In this document: in pieces, positions 42,050-50,933 of the stretch
How positions within the stretch are numbered: the first letter of the stretch is position 1
Layout: every line of letters begins with the position of its first letter
Source of the DNA: Roseospira marina
GTDB lineage: Bacteria > Pseudomonadota > Alphaproteobacteria > Rhodospirillales > Rhodospirillaceae
Reading direction: 5' to 3'
Length of the DNA stretch: 64,000 nt
NCBI RefSeq assembly: GCF_014197855.1
Contig: NZ_JACIGJ010000001.1
Location: 310,001 to 374,000 of the forward strand
Position numbers and translations under genes: made by a program
Notes under the pieces: model-generated
Told to the model about the DNA's origin: nothing
Database searches by the model: none
What the model saw: the letters and a program-made list of their open reading frames with translations, nothing else

Positions 42050-43474
42050 TCAGGTCCTCGTGTGGGAAGGCAGGGCAATGCGGGGGGAGGAGGGTGCAGA
42101 CGTCCGGGCGGTCCAGGCCGGCGTGAGCCGGACGACCTCGCCCAGGACAATCAGGGCCGGGCCGTCACCGGTGTTGGCGGCGAGGTCCGGAAGGGTGGCG
42201 ATGGTCCCGGTCCAGACGGTCTGGTCCGGGCGGGTGCCGTTTTCGATGATCGCCACCGGCAGGCCGGTGGGGACGCCGGCGGTCATCAGGCGGCGGGCGA
42301 GGGCGCCGGCCCGGGATCGGCCCATGTAGACCACCAGGGTGTGGTCCCCGGCGGTCAGCGTAGCCGGATCGACGTCCTCGTCGTCATGGGCCTGGCCGGT
42401 CAGCAGGGTGACCGCTGAGGCATGGTCGCGGTGGGTCAGGGGAATGCCCGCACTGGCGGCGCATCCCAATGCGGCCGTGATGCCAGGCACCACCGCCACG
42501 TCGATGCCGGCGGCCTCCAGCGCGGCGGCTTCCTCGCCGCCACGGCCGAACACGAACGGATCGCCGCCCTTCAGCCGGACGACACGCTGGCCGTCCGTAG
42601 CCGCCTCGACCATCAGCCCGTGAATGGCGGCCTGTCCGATGCCGGGCGCGCCCTTGCGCTTGCCCACCGGCACGCGGGTGGCGTCGCGGCGGGCGAGGTC
42701 GAGCACGCGGGCATCGACGAGGCTGTCGTAGAAAATCACATCGGCGGCCTGAAGCAGGCGCTGCGCCTTCAGGGTCAACAGTTCGGGATCGCCCGGGCCG
42801 GCCCCGACGAGATGGACCACGCCCCGGGCGTCGGCGGCGGGCACGGCCTCGGCGGGCCGGTTGATCAGGGCGATCATGCGCTCGGCGGCCGCCGACTCGT
42901 CCCCGGCAAGGATGCGCTCGGCGATATCGCCTTGGAACACCCGATCCCACAGGCGGCGGCGCGCACGTCCCGCCGGGACCGTGGCTTTGACCGCCGCGCG
43001 GAAGCGGGCGGCGAACTGCGCCACCTCGCCGATGCGGTCTGGCAGGATCGACTCGATGCGGGAGCGGATCATGCGGGCCAGTGCCGGCGCCGCGCCGCCG
43101 CTCGCGATGCCGACCTCGATCGGGCCGCGCCGGACCATGGCGGGGATCGCCACGTCGGACAGCGCGGGGCGATCCACGGCGTTGACCGTGACGTGGACGG
43201 CCCGGGCCCAGCCGACCACCCGCTCGGCGGTTTCGGTGTCCTCGACCGCGACGATGACCATCGCGCGCCCCACGACGTCGCAGGGCTGCACGCTGCGTTC
43301 GGCCAGGATGACCCGGCCGGCGGTGGCCATGGCGCGCACGTCCGCGTCCGGCGCGTCGGTCACGACGGTGACGTGGGAGCCGGACTCGTCCAGCAGCCGC
43401 GCTTTCGCCGCAGCGGCGGCATCGCCGCCCACGACGAGGGTCGGGCGGCCGGTCAGGTCGAGAGAAACGAGCAT
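42050..43474 (-). CDS. cysG: Siroheme synthase (trifunctional)
   Basis: 474 residues. The N-terminal precorrin-2 dehydrogenase/ferrochelatase Rossmann domain (LVVGGDAAAAAKARLLDESG) is followed by a dimerisation segment. The C-terminal SUMT uroporphyrinogen methyltransferase contains VGAGPGDPELLTLKA, FYDSLV, RLKGGDPFVFGRGGEEA and VPGITAALGCAA. It makes siroheme, the cofactor of the sulfite reductase encoded downstream. ATG 43474 is chosen because GAGG lies six bases upstream; an ATG at 43519 would add 15 residues. First gene of the sulfur operon, behind an AT-rich promoter region. Confidence 0.96.
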   Translation of the reverse strand: MLVSLDLTGRPTLVVGGDAAAAAKARLLDESGSHVTVVTDAPDADVRAMATAGRVILAERSVQPCDVVGRAMVIVAVEDTETAERVVGWARAVHVTVNAVDRPALSDVAIPAMVRRGPIEVGIASGGAAPALARMIRSRIESILPDRIGEVAQFAARFRAAVKATVPAGRARRRLWDRVFQGDIAERILAGDESAAAERMIALINRPAEAVPAADARGVVHLVGAGPGDPELLTLKAQRLLQAADVIFYDSLVDARVLDLARRDATRVPVGKRKGAPGIGQAAIHGLMVEAATDGQRVVRLKGGDPFVFGRGGEEAAALEAAGIDVAVVPGITAALGCAASAGIPLTHRDHASAVTLLTGQAHDDEDVDPATLTAGDHTLVVYMGRSRAGALARRLMTAGVPTGLPVAIIENGTRPDQTVWTGTIATLPDLAANTGDGPALIVLGEVVRLTPAWTARTSAPSSPRIALPSHTRT

Positions 43475-43519
43475 GAGAGCCTCGGACAGAAGGGCGATTA
43501 CAGCGTCAGACAATTCCAC

Positions 43520-43789
43520 AGAGGTTTTTGGTCGTCAATGTTTATAAAACACAAAAAAATAGTGTTATTTGATAAAACAACAAAAATATAATGTTGAAAA
43601 TGGCGCGTGCTCGCCTCGTGCGAGATTTTTTTGGAAATTATGCGTACGCAATCAATGTCATCGTAAGGCTGTCATAACAAGAAACAATCAAAAGTGGTGA
43701 TAAATCCGTGCGCGAATGCCCCTCTTTGGTGTATGGTTCGTTCGATGGAGCGTCAGTCCGGCGCGGGCAACCACAGAATGAGGTCATCC
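43520..43789. promoter_or_regulatory. AT-rich promoter region of the cys operon
   Basis: Within an otherwise high-GC sequence, 43535-43700 is strikingly AT-rich. It contains an inverted repeat AAAACAC (43546-43552) / GTGTTATTT (43562-43570) and a direct repeat ATAAAACA at 43544 and 43572. It probably carries the divergent promoters of cysG and the small plus-strand gene; the repeats are operator candidates for a sulfur regulator. Confidence 0.45.
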
Positions 43790-44065
43790 ATGTCCGGTTC
43801 TTCAGAACGAGCTAGAGTCGCCATCCAGACGGCCTACAACATCATAATGGAGCAGACCGCAGCCTGTGACAGCACGGCGTTCGAGGTGGCGGTTGACGTG
43901 TACCGGCGCTTTCATCCACACGTTCCCGAAATGGACGCTCGGGATGAAACGTCTCAGATCGTGGCCGACGGTGCCGCCCGGCCGACCCTGGACCTGATCG
44001 CGGCGTCGGGGGGCTTCGAGGCGGTGCACGCCCGGACAGCGGTACTGGAGATCGAGGCCATCTGA
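43790..44065 (+). CDS. Small protein of unknown function
   Basis: 91 residues, start supported by GAGG seven bases before ATG 43790. Helical, acidic: VAIQTAYNIIMEQTAACDST, FEVAVDVYRRFHPHVPEMDA, ASGGFEAVHARTAVLEIEAI. No family was recognised. It is coupled to the following acetyltransferase by a TGATG overlap. It lies divergent to the sulfur operon. Confidence 0.65.
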   Translation: MSGSSERARVAIQTAYNIIMEQTAACDSTAFEVAVDVYRRFHPHVPEMDARDETSQIVADGAARPTLDLIAASGGFEAVHARTAVLEIEAI

Positions 44066-44691
44066 TGTCGGATCGCAGTGCCGTGAGGGAGGACGCCGCA
44101 CGCTGGTCCATAACCGACGCGGCCGTCGAGGATGCGGCGGCGGTCCAGGCCATCTACGCCCATCATGTGCGGACAGGCACGGCAACCTTTGAACTGGAGC
44201 CGCCCACGTGTGCCGCCATGACGGACCGGATGGCGGCGGTGCAGGCCGCCGGGCTCCCCTGGCTGGTGGCCCGCGAGAGTGGGAACGGGCGCGTTCTCGG
44301 GTATGCCTATGCCGGTCCGTTCCGGGCGCGTCCGGCGTATCGACTGACCGTCGAGGATAGTGTGTATCTGGATCCGTCCGCGGCCGGGCTCGGGCTGGGG
44401 GCGGCGCTGCTTAACGCGGTGATCGACCGCTGCGGCGCGCGCGATGTCCGGCAAATGATTGCGGTCATCACCACGCCGGGCGGGGAGGCGTCGGTCGCGC
44501 TGCATCGCAAGCTCGGGTTCGAGCTCATCGGGGAGCTTCCCGCCGTCGGGCGGAAGTTCGGGCGTTGGCTGGGTACCATCTACATGCAGCGGGCCATCGG
44601 GTCCGGCGCGGCGACGGCCCCGCTCGACGAAGGGCGCGCGGCCGACACGCCGGCGGAGAGCGCGAACCCTGACGGGGGCCAAGGCACCTGA
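44065..44691 (+). CDS. GNAT N-acetyltransferase (phosphinothricin acetyltransferase-like)
   Basis: 208 residues. GNAT fold of the Pat/YncA subgroup: DAAAVQAIYAHHVRTGTATF, the beta4/motif A region VYLDPSAAGLGLGAALLNAV (Q/RxxGxG/A acetyl-CoA loop seen as AAGLGLG), then SVALHRKLGFELIGELPAVG and GTIYMQR. These enzymes acetylate small amines such as methionine sulfone or sulfoximine and glufosinate; the natural substrate is unclear. The C-terminus has a short unstructured extension. It is coupled to the small protein upstream. Confidence 0.9.
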   Translation: MSDRSAVREDAARWSITDAAVEDAAAVQAIYAHHVRTGTATFELEPPTCAAMTDRMAAVQAAGLPWLVARESGNGRVLGYAYAGPFRARPAYRLTVEDSVYLDPSAAGLGLGAALLNAVIDRCGARDVRQMIAVITTPGGEASVALHRKLGFELIGELPAVGRKFGRWLGTIYMQRAIGSGAATAPLDEGRAADTPAESANPDGGQGT

Positions 44692-44733
44692 TCGCCGACC
44701 TTGGTCGACGACTGGGGCTGTGTCACCGCAGGG

Positions 44734-45561
44734 TCACGCGCGCAGGGTTACCGTCATACCTTCCCGGGCGACCAGCGCATCGGACCACCGCTGGCGGACG
44801 TCGTCTTCCACGCGGCCCATGAACGCGTCGTCGTGCTCGGGTTCGTGATGGAACACCACCAGACGCTTCGCGCCCGCCTGCTGGCACAGCCGAATCCCTT
44901 CCTGCCAGGTCGAATGGCCCCATCCGATCTTGGCGTGGAACTCCTCGTCCGTGTAGGTGCTGTCGTAGATGACCAGGTCGGCCCCGTCGATCAGCCGCAG
45001 GACGTTCGGGTCCGGGTGGCCGGGCACATGCTCCGTATCCGTGACATAGCAGATGGCGAGATCCCCGTATTCCAGCCGATACCCCGTCGCCATGTTGGGG
45101 TGGTTCAGCGGTGCCGTACGGACGGTCACGGCATCCTCCAAAACGAACGTATCGCCCGGTTGGAAGTCCTGGAACGTCATCGTGCTGTGCATGGAATCCA
45201 GGGGCACCGGAAACATCGGGTCCGACATATGGCTGGAAAACAGGCGGCGGATTCCGCCGTTTTTGGCCACGTGTCCGGCCAGGATGTCGAGGGCGAAATC
45301 GGCGCAGTAGGCCGGAGCGAAAAAGGGAAAGCCGATAATGTGATCCCAATGTGTGTGGGTCATCAGGAGCGTGGCCTTTTTCACCTCGTGTGCCCGCCAT
45401 GCCTTGCCCAGAAGCCGCAACCCCGTCCCGGCGTCGAGCGCGATATGATGTCCATCAAAATGGACCTCGACGCAGCTTGTGTTGCCGCCGTAGATGATGT
45501 GGTCGGGGGTCGGGCAAGGAATGCTGCCGCGCACGCCCCAAAACTTCACCCAGCATCCCAT
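44734..45561 (-). CDS. Metallo-beta-lactamase fold hydrolase
   Basis: 275 residues from ATG 45561. Zinc-site motif HTHWDH (69-74), preceded by IALDAGTGLRLLG and, at the N-terminus, the MBL marker FWGVRGSIPCP. Downstream metal ligands are a His in LNHPN, Asp in YVTDTEH and His in VVFHHEPEHDD. The FWGVRGS start is typical of a distinct RNase Z/cyclic-phosphodiesterase-like group; the substrate is unknown. It is convergent with the acetyltransferase gene. Confidence 0.88.
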   Translation of the reverse strand: MGCWVKFWGVRGSIPCPTPDHIIYGGNTSCVEVHFDGHHIALDAGTGLRLLGKAWRAHEVKKATLLMTHTHWDHIIGFPFFAPAYCADFALDILAGHVAKNGGIRRLFSSHMSDPMFPVPLDSMHSTMTFQDFQPGDTFVLEDAVTVRTAPLNHPNMATGYRLEYGDLAICYVTDTEHVPGHPDPNVLRLIDGADLVIYDSTYTDEEFHAKIGWGHSTWQEGIRLCQQAGAKRLVVFHHEPEHDDAFMGRVEDDVRQRWSDALVAREGMTVTLRA

Positions 45562-45911
45562 GGTGCGCTGTCCTGAGTCATTCAAACACCCCCAGATTAT
45601 TTGCCGTCTTTTGGCACAATAGGCGACCGGTTCGGCCGGGCGCAATCTGACCGTTTGGGCCGGGACGTGTGCCCGGATTCGGTGGAGAGGCCCGCTCCAT
45701 CCATCACCGTGTACGGCGCGCCGGCTGAGGGGGCGCCTTGGTCTGGTCGCGTGAGGCGCGCGCAATGGCTTCGTGCGGGGACTCCAGAAGGGCGCGGCCT
45801 CGGATAGACGTCCCGCACAGGACGGCGCGGCTCATGGTGCGCGCGGACGCCCTGGGCCGGCGGCATGGCCTGTCGGCGCTCACGCCCAACTCCGATCACG
45901 ACGCCGTTTCG
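45562..45911. other. Region without a supported gene, MBL hydrolase / ABC permease
   Basis: About 350 bases with only short shadow frames. The left part should contain the promoter of the MBL gene; the right part lies downstream of the permease operon. No clear terminator was seen. Confidence 0.4.
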
Positions 45912-46766
45912 TCAGCCCGGGCTCAAGCCGCGCAGCCGCTCGCCGCGCCGCCGCAGCACTTCCAGGGTCACCAGCAGCAGGATCGATACGCCGATGAGCA
46001 GGGTCGCCACGGCCAGGATGGTCGGGCTGATCTGCTCGCGAATGCCGGCCCACATCTGGCGCGGAATGGTCCGCTCCTCGAACCCGGCCAGGAACAGCAC
46101 CACCACCACTTCGTCGAAGCTGGTGATGAAGGCGAACAGCGCGCCCGAGACCATACCCGGCATGATCAGCGGCATGGTCACGTGGAAGAAGGTGTAGGTC
46201 GGCGTGGCACCCAGGCTGCTCGACGCCCGGATCAGGTTGGTGTCGAACCCGGCCAGTGTGGCCGTGACGGTAATGACCACGAAGGGCGTGCCGAGCGCGG
46301 TGTGCGCCAGGATGATGCCGGGCAGGGTCTGGGCCAGCCCCACGTCGGAGTAGAAGAAGTACATGCCGGCCGCCGTGATGATGAGCGGTACGATCATCGG
46401 CGAGATCAGAATGCCCATGAACAGGTTGCGCGCGGGCATGTGCGCGCGGGTCAGGCCGAGAGCGGCCAGTGTCCCCAGGGCCGTGGCCAGGATGGTGGCG
46501 CAGATCCCGATGATGAAGCTGTTCTTCATCGAGTGCAGCCATTGCTCATTCTCGATGATGTCGCGGTACCAGCGCAGCGAGAACGCATCGCTGTCCAGCG
46601 CCAGCATGCCCGGGGTGAAGGTGAAGTAGGGCTCCGCGTTGAACGACAACGGGATGATCACCAGGATCGGCATGATAAGGAAGAAGAGGATCAGGCCGCA
46701 GATCACGCGGAAGGCGTAGTACCAGATGCGTTCCAGCGGGCCGGCGTACGGGGGCAAGGCGCTCAT
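45912..46766 (-). CDS. ABC transporter inner-membrane permease (PotC-like)
   Basis: 284 residues, about six helices, with the BPD_transp_1 EAA loop seen as RASSSLGATPTYTFFHVTMP, the ATPase-docking segment. The PotC-type spermidine/putrescine permease pattern includes NSFIIGICATILATALGTLA and FITSFDEVVVVLFLAG. Start MSALPPYAGPLERIWYY at 46766. It is the last of four polyamine-type ABC genes and follows the PotB-like gene by 17 bases. Confidence 0.93.
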   Translation of the reverse strand: MSALPPYAGPLERIWYYAFRVICGLILFFLIMPILVIIPLSFNAEPYFTFTPGMLALDSDAFSLRWYRDIIENEQWLHSMKNSFIIGICATILATALGTLAALGLTRAHMPARNLFMGILISPMIVPLIITAAGMYFFYSDVGLAQTLPGIILAHTALGTPFVVITVTATLAGFDTNLIRASSSLGATPTYTFFHVTMPLIMPGMVSGALFAFITSFDEVVVVLFLAGFEERTIPRQMWAGIREQISPTILAVATLLIGVSILLLVTLEVLRRRGERLRGLSPG

Positions 46767-46783
46767 CGTCGTGTCTCCCGACC

Positions 46784-48094
46784 TTATCCGAACTTCATTT
46801 TGTCGATGCCGACCAGCCTGTTGTAGAGCCAGTACAGCACAAGCACGCCAAGCAGCAGCAGCCCGCCGAGCGCGGCCGCGAGGCCCCAGTTCAGCGACTT
46901 CTGCATGTGGTAGGCGATGAAGTTGGAGATGAGCTGGCCGGTGCGTCCGCCGACCAGCGCGGGCGTGATGTAGTACCCCACCGACAGGATGAACACGAGA
47001 ATGGAGCCCGCGCCGATCCCCGGCAGGGTTTGCGGCACATAGACGTCCCAGAAGGCACGCGGCGGCGTCGCGCCCAGGGAGCGGGCGGCGCGCATGTGGC
47101 TGGGGGAGATGGTCTTCATGACCGAGAAGATCGGCAGCACCATGAACGGCAGCAGGATGTGCGTCATGGCGATGATGGTGCCGAGCTGGTTGTAGATCAT
47201 CTGAACGCGGCCGTCGTCGGAGATCAGGCCGACCCACACCATGATGTCGTTGAGCACGCCCTCAGTCTGCAACAGCACGATCCACGTGGTGGTGCGCACC
47301 AGCAGCGAGGTCCAGAACGGCAGCAGCACCAGGATCATCAGCAGGTTCGACTGGCGCATGGGCAGGTTGGCGAGCAGGTAGCCGACCGGGAAGCCCAGCG
47401 CGAGGCACAGCACGGTCACCAGTCCGCTGATCCAGATCGTGCGGACGAACATCTTGACGTAGATCTGTTCGTTCTCGGGCTGGCTGACGATGTCGCCCTG
47501 CCAGTCATAGCGCAAGTCCAGCGCGGCCAGGACGAACGACAGCGTATACCGGGGCGCAGCATTCTGGATGATGCCCCAGGTCTCTGGCTCGCCCCAGCGT
47601 TCGTCGATTTTGATGAACGCCTCTTTCCACGGCGGCTCGGCCCGGCGGGCGATGGTGCGCGCGGTCGAGGTGATCAGGCTGCGCAGGCCGCCCTGCTCGT
47701 AGTTCAGGCGGGTCCCGACCTTGGCGATCTCGCGGACCTTGTACTGCTGGATCATCTCCTCGGCGAGCGTGTCATAGACCGCGTCGTCGGGCAGGCCTTC
47801 CCCATCCCAGGTCTCGTTGAGCAGCGCCACGGTGCGCGGGATCTGCTCCTGCAGCACGGGGTTGTCGACGGCGCGGAACAGCATCATGCCGATTGGCGCC
47901 AGGAACGTGATCAGAATGAACAGGAACAGCGGTAGCACGAGGCCGAACGCAATGATCTTTTGACGCCGGTTCACGCGGCGTAGCGTGGTCTTCAGCGGGA
48001 CACCATCGTTGGTGCGCAGCACTCCGTCTGTTGGCCCGCCGCTGGGACCGCCGGAGGCGGCGCCGGACGGGAGGGCGGACTGGGCTGTGGCCAT
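46784..48094 (-). CDS. ABC transporter inner-membrane permease (PotB-like) with large loop
   Basis: 436 residues. An N-terminal cytosolic tail and TM1 (46-70) are followed by an unusually long extracytoplasmic insertion (about 75-212), then the normal five-helix core with RSLGATPPRAFWDVYVP (EAA loop). The insertion is Glu/Arg-rich and is not in E. coli PotB (about 285 residues), although similar long forms occur in proteobacterial opine/polyamine permeases. Partner of the PotC-like subunit. Confidence 0.9.
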   Translation of the reverse strand: MATAQSALPSGAASGGPSGGPTDGVLRTNDGVPLKTTLRRVNRRQKIIAFGLVLPLFLFILITFLAPIGMMLFRAVDNPVLQEQIPRTVALLNETWDGEGLPDDAVYDTLAEEMIQQYKVREIAKVGTRLNYEQGGLRSLITSTARTIARRAEPPWKEAFIKIDERWGEPETWGIIQNAAPRYTLSFVLAALDLRYDWQGDIVSQPENEQIYVKMFVRTIWISGLVTVLCLALGFPVGYLLANLPMRQSNLLMILVLLPFWTSLLVRTTTWIVLLQTEGVLNDIMVWVGLISDDGRVQMIYNQLGTIIAMTHILLPFMVLPIFSVMKTISPSHMRAARSLGATPPRAFWDVYVPQTLPGIGAGSILVFILSVGYYITPALVGGRTGQLISNFIAYHMQKSLNWGLAAALGGLLLLGVLVLYWLYNRLVGIDKMKFG

Positions 48095-48214
48095 GGCGGT
48101 GCCCCTCGCTCCTGCGGTTCGGTGACGGCGGATCGGTGTCAGCGGACCGGGTTTCGTGTCGGGCGTCCGACGGGCACCTCGGATCGGTGCCCGTGGCGCC
48201 GGCCAGGGCGGCCC

Positions 48215-49318
48215 TTACTGGGCAAGCCAGGCGTTGAAGCGCTCGTTCATCTCGTCGGCGTGATCGGCCCACCAGAGGAAGTCGTTCTGCACCGCGTTGG
48301 TAAAGTTCTCAGGCGCGGTCGGCATGTGCGGGCCCATCGGGATGCCGGCTTCCGCATGATCGCCGATCAGCGGCACGGACGACATGCGCGCCGGGCCGTA
48401 GGAGATCCACTCCGCCTGATGCGCCAACTGCTCCGTGGCGGTGGAGAATTTGATGAACTCCCAGGCCAGGTCCTTGTGCGGGGCGTCCTTCGGAATGACC
48501 CACAGGTCCAGATCCCACACCTGACCGTCCCAGACGATCTTGAACGGCTTATCCTCAACGGCGATGGCGTTGAAGATGCGACCGTTGTAGGCGGTGGTCA
48601 TGGACACCTCGCCGTCGGCGAGCATCTGCGGCGGCTGGGCACCGGCTTCCCACCACACGACGTCATCCTTGATCTTGTCGAGCATGGCAAAGGCCCGGTC
48701 CACGCCCTCGGGCGTCGACAGCACGTCATAGACCTCATTCGCCGGCACGCCGTCGCCCATCAGCGCCATTTCGAGGTTGGCCTTGGCGAACTTGCGCATG
48801 CCGCGCTTGCCCGGGAAGGTCTCAACGTCGAAGAAGTCCGCGACGGTCTTCGGCGGATTGTCCGGGAACTGCGTCTCGTCGTAGGCGTAGATGTTCGTCC
48901 AGACGATGGTCGCCACGGCACAGTCGTGCAGCGTGCCCGGGATGAAATCGTCCTCCGCCGGGGTGCCATCCGGCGCTGGCGGCAACTCCTCCAGCGGCAT
49001 CAGCTCGATCAAGCCCTCGTCGCACAGCCGGACGGCGTCCGACAGCTCCACGTCCACGACGTCCCAGGTGACGTTGCCGGATTCGACCTGCGCCTTCACC
49101 GGCGCGACATTGCCGTCATAGTCGATCGAGTTGATTTGATTGCCGGTCTGCTCCATCCACGGCTTGTGGTAGGCCTCAATCTGGCTTTTGGCATAGGCGC
49201 CACCCCAGGACACTACATTCAGGGTGCCTTCGGCGTGCGCGGCACCGGCCGCTCCGGTCGCCGCCACGGCACAGGCGGCGGCCATGGTGGTGCGCAGGTA
49301 TTTCGTCAGTCCCGTCAT
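48215..49318 (-). CDS. ABC transporter substrate-binding protein (polyamine type)
   Basis: 367 residues. A signal peptide (MAAACAVAATGAAGAAHA, cleaved before EGTLNVVSW) sends it to the periplasm. The PotD/SBP_bac_8 pattern is visible: WGGAYAKSQIEAYHKPW, TWDVVDVEL, VWTNIYAYDETQFPDNPPKT, WWEAGAQPPQMLADGEV and the C-terminal WADHADEMNERFNAWLAQ. Several aromatic and acidic residues could hold a di- or polyamine. It sits between the ATPase and the permeases. Confidence 0.92.
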   Translation of the reverse strand: MTGLTKYLRTTMAAACAVAATGAAGAAHAEGTLNVVSWGGAYAKSQIEAYHKPWMEQTGNQINSIDYDGNVAPVKAQVESGNVTWDVVDVELSDAVRLCDEGLIELMPLEELPPAPDGTPAEDDFIPGTLHDCAVATIVWTNIYAYDETQFPDNPPKTVADFFDVETFPGKRGMRKFAKANLEMALMGDGVPANEVYDVLSTPEGVDRAFAMLDKIKDDVVWWEAGAQPPQMLADGEVSMTTAYNGRIFNAIAVEDKPFKIVWDGQVWDLDLWVIPKDAPHKDLAWEFIKFSTATEQLAHQAEWISYGPARMSSVPLIGDHAEAGIPMGPHMPTAPENFTNAVQNDFLWWADHADEMNERFNAWLAQ

Positions 49319-49441
49319 GGAATCCGTACTCCCTGTTTTCTTTGTGCATGGTTGATCGGATGTGCGGGTCGCTCGCCCGGGGCGGCCACGTGGTCCGGAC
49401 CCGGTGAGGCGACGCCGTCGGCTTCTACCACCGGGTTCCGC

Positions 49442-50533
49442 TCACGCGTCCAGGGCTCGGCAGTCACTGGCAAACCAGCCGATTTCAACCTTTTCACCCC
49501 GGCGCAGATGCACATGGCCGGCCCAGTTGGGAACCTTGACGATGAAGTCATCGCGGCCGCAGACGCTCATGCGCGACCGGATGTGGTCCCCGACATAGAT
49601 GACCTCCAGCACCTCGGCCGGCAGGATGTTCGGCATTGAGCCTGGGTTCGGATTTATGGAAATCCGCTCAGGGCGGAGTGACATCAGGGTGCGCCCACCC
49701 GGACCGGTGGTGCGGACGTTCAGCGCCCGGATGGGGTCGCCGTTGTCCGTCTGAACGATGCAGTCGGTTCCATCGACCGACTCGACCGTCCCGAGGAGCC
49801 GGTTGTTCTCGCCGATGAACTGCGCCACGAAGGCGTTGCTTGGCTCTTCATAGAGCGTGGAGGGTTCGTCGAGCTGCTGGATAATCCCATCGTCGAACAC
49901 GGCGATGCGGTCCGACATGGTCAGGGCTTCGGTCTGGTCGTGCGTCACGTACACCATGGTGACGCCCAGAGTGGCGTGAATGTGCTTCAGTTCGTACTGC
50001 ATCTGCTCGCGCAGATTCTTGTCCAGCGCGCCCAGAGGCTCGTCGAGCAGCACGAGGGCCGGTTCGAACACCAGGGCGCGGGCGAGGGCGACGCGCTGCT
50101 GCTGGCCGCCGGAGAGCTGGGCCGGACGGCGTCCGCCCAGATGGCCCAACTCGACCATGGTCAGGGCGCGATCCACGCGGCGCGCCATCTCGTTCCTACC
50201 GATCCCCCGGACCTTCAGCGGGTATCCGACGTTTTCCGTCACGGTCATATGCGGGAACAAGGCATAGTTCTGAAACACCATGCCGATGCCGCGCTTGTGG
50301 GGCGGGACGTTGTGGATGGGATGGCCGTCCAGCATGATCTCGCCGTGGGTCGGGCTTTCGAAGCCGGCCAGCATCATTAGGCAGGTGGTCTTTCCGGACC
50401 CGGACGGGCCAAGCAGGGTCAGAAACTCGCCCTTGGCGATATCGAGTTGCAGGTTCTTCACGACCAGCGTTTCGCCGTCGTAGCTCTTTTGGACGTTCTG
50501 AAACCGTACGAACGGGTCGGTGATCTCCGCCAT
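49442..50533 (-). CDS. ABC transporter ATP-binding protein (PotA-like)
   Basis: 363 residues. Walker [10 protein letters not shown] (42-50), signature LSGGQQQR, Walker [13 protein letters not shown] and the switch histidine in [11 protein letters not shown]-terminal TOBE domain (about 280-360) with SLRPERISI and [11 protein letters not shown] follows. It energises polyamine or related cation import. First gene of the operon PotA-PotD-PotB-PotC types. Confidence 0.95.
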   Translation of the reverse strand: MAEITDPFVRFQNVQKSYDGETLVVKNLQLDIAKGEFLTLLGPSGSGKTTCLMMLAGFESPTHGEIMLDGHPIHNVPPHKRGIGMVFQNYALFPHMTVTENVGYPLKVRGIGRNEMARRVDRALTMVELGHLGGRRPAQLSGGQQQRVALARALVFEPALVLLDEPLGALDKNLREQMQYELKHIHATLGVTMVYVTHDQTEALTMSDRIAVFDDGIIQQLDEPSTLYEEPSNAFVAQFIGENNRLLGTVESVDGTDCIVQTDNGDPIRALNVRTTGPGGRTLMSLRPERISINPNPGSMPNILPAEVLEVIYVGDHIRSRMSVCGRDDFIVKVPNWAGHVHLRRGEKVEIGWFASDCRALDA

Positions 50534-50933
50534 GCGTGTCTCGTCCTCCTGCCCGTGTCTCGCTCTGTCCCTGCGCTGGCGCGTGGTTCGGGCTTAGTTG
50601 CCCCTATGCCCCATGCTGATATTTGCATTTACGCTAGCATGCCCATGCAAAAAAACAACAGCCTCATTTTGAGGATACAAATAACAAAGGGAGAATGATG
50701 AAGGTAAATATATAGATTATCACAGAATAAGTGCCTATATATAATGCGCTGCACTCACAGAAGTCTATGGATTCGTATGCCTAATGTGTTAAGTGACCGT
50801 AAAGTGAAGATTTAATATGCCGTAGATTACGGTCCCTATCGCCGAAAGAGTGCGTGCCGCCGGACTTGATCGGTTGCCGAAATGCTCGGCAACTGGGCAT
50901 GATGCCTCACATAATGTTATGGAACGCCCAAAG
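50534..50933. other. AT-rich intergenic region, polyamine operon / amidase
   Basis: No gene is seen. Composition falls sharply toward AT between about 50620 and 50840, against a GC-rich background. It contains a good sigma-70-like promoter (see separate entry) and small hairpins CCTCA-TTT-TGAGG (50662-50674) and CCGTA-GAT-TACGG (50820-50832). Confidence 0.5.
50717..50745 (+). promoter_or_regulatory. Sigma-70-like promoter for the amidase gene
   Basis: TTATCA (-35, 50717-50722), a 17-base spacer and a perfect TATAAT (-10, 50740-50745), inside the AT-rich patch and facing the amidase. Predicted start near 50752, giving a leader of about 180 bases. Confidence 0.5.
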
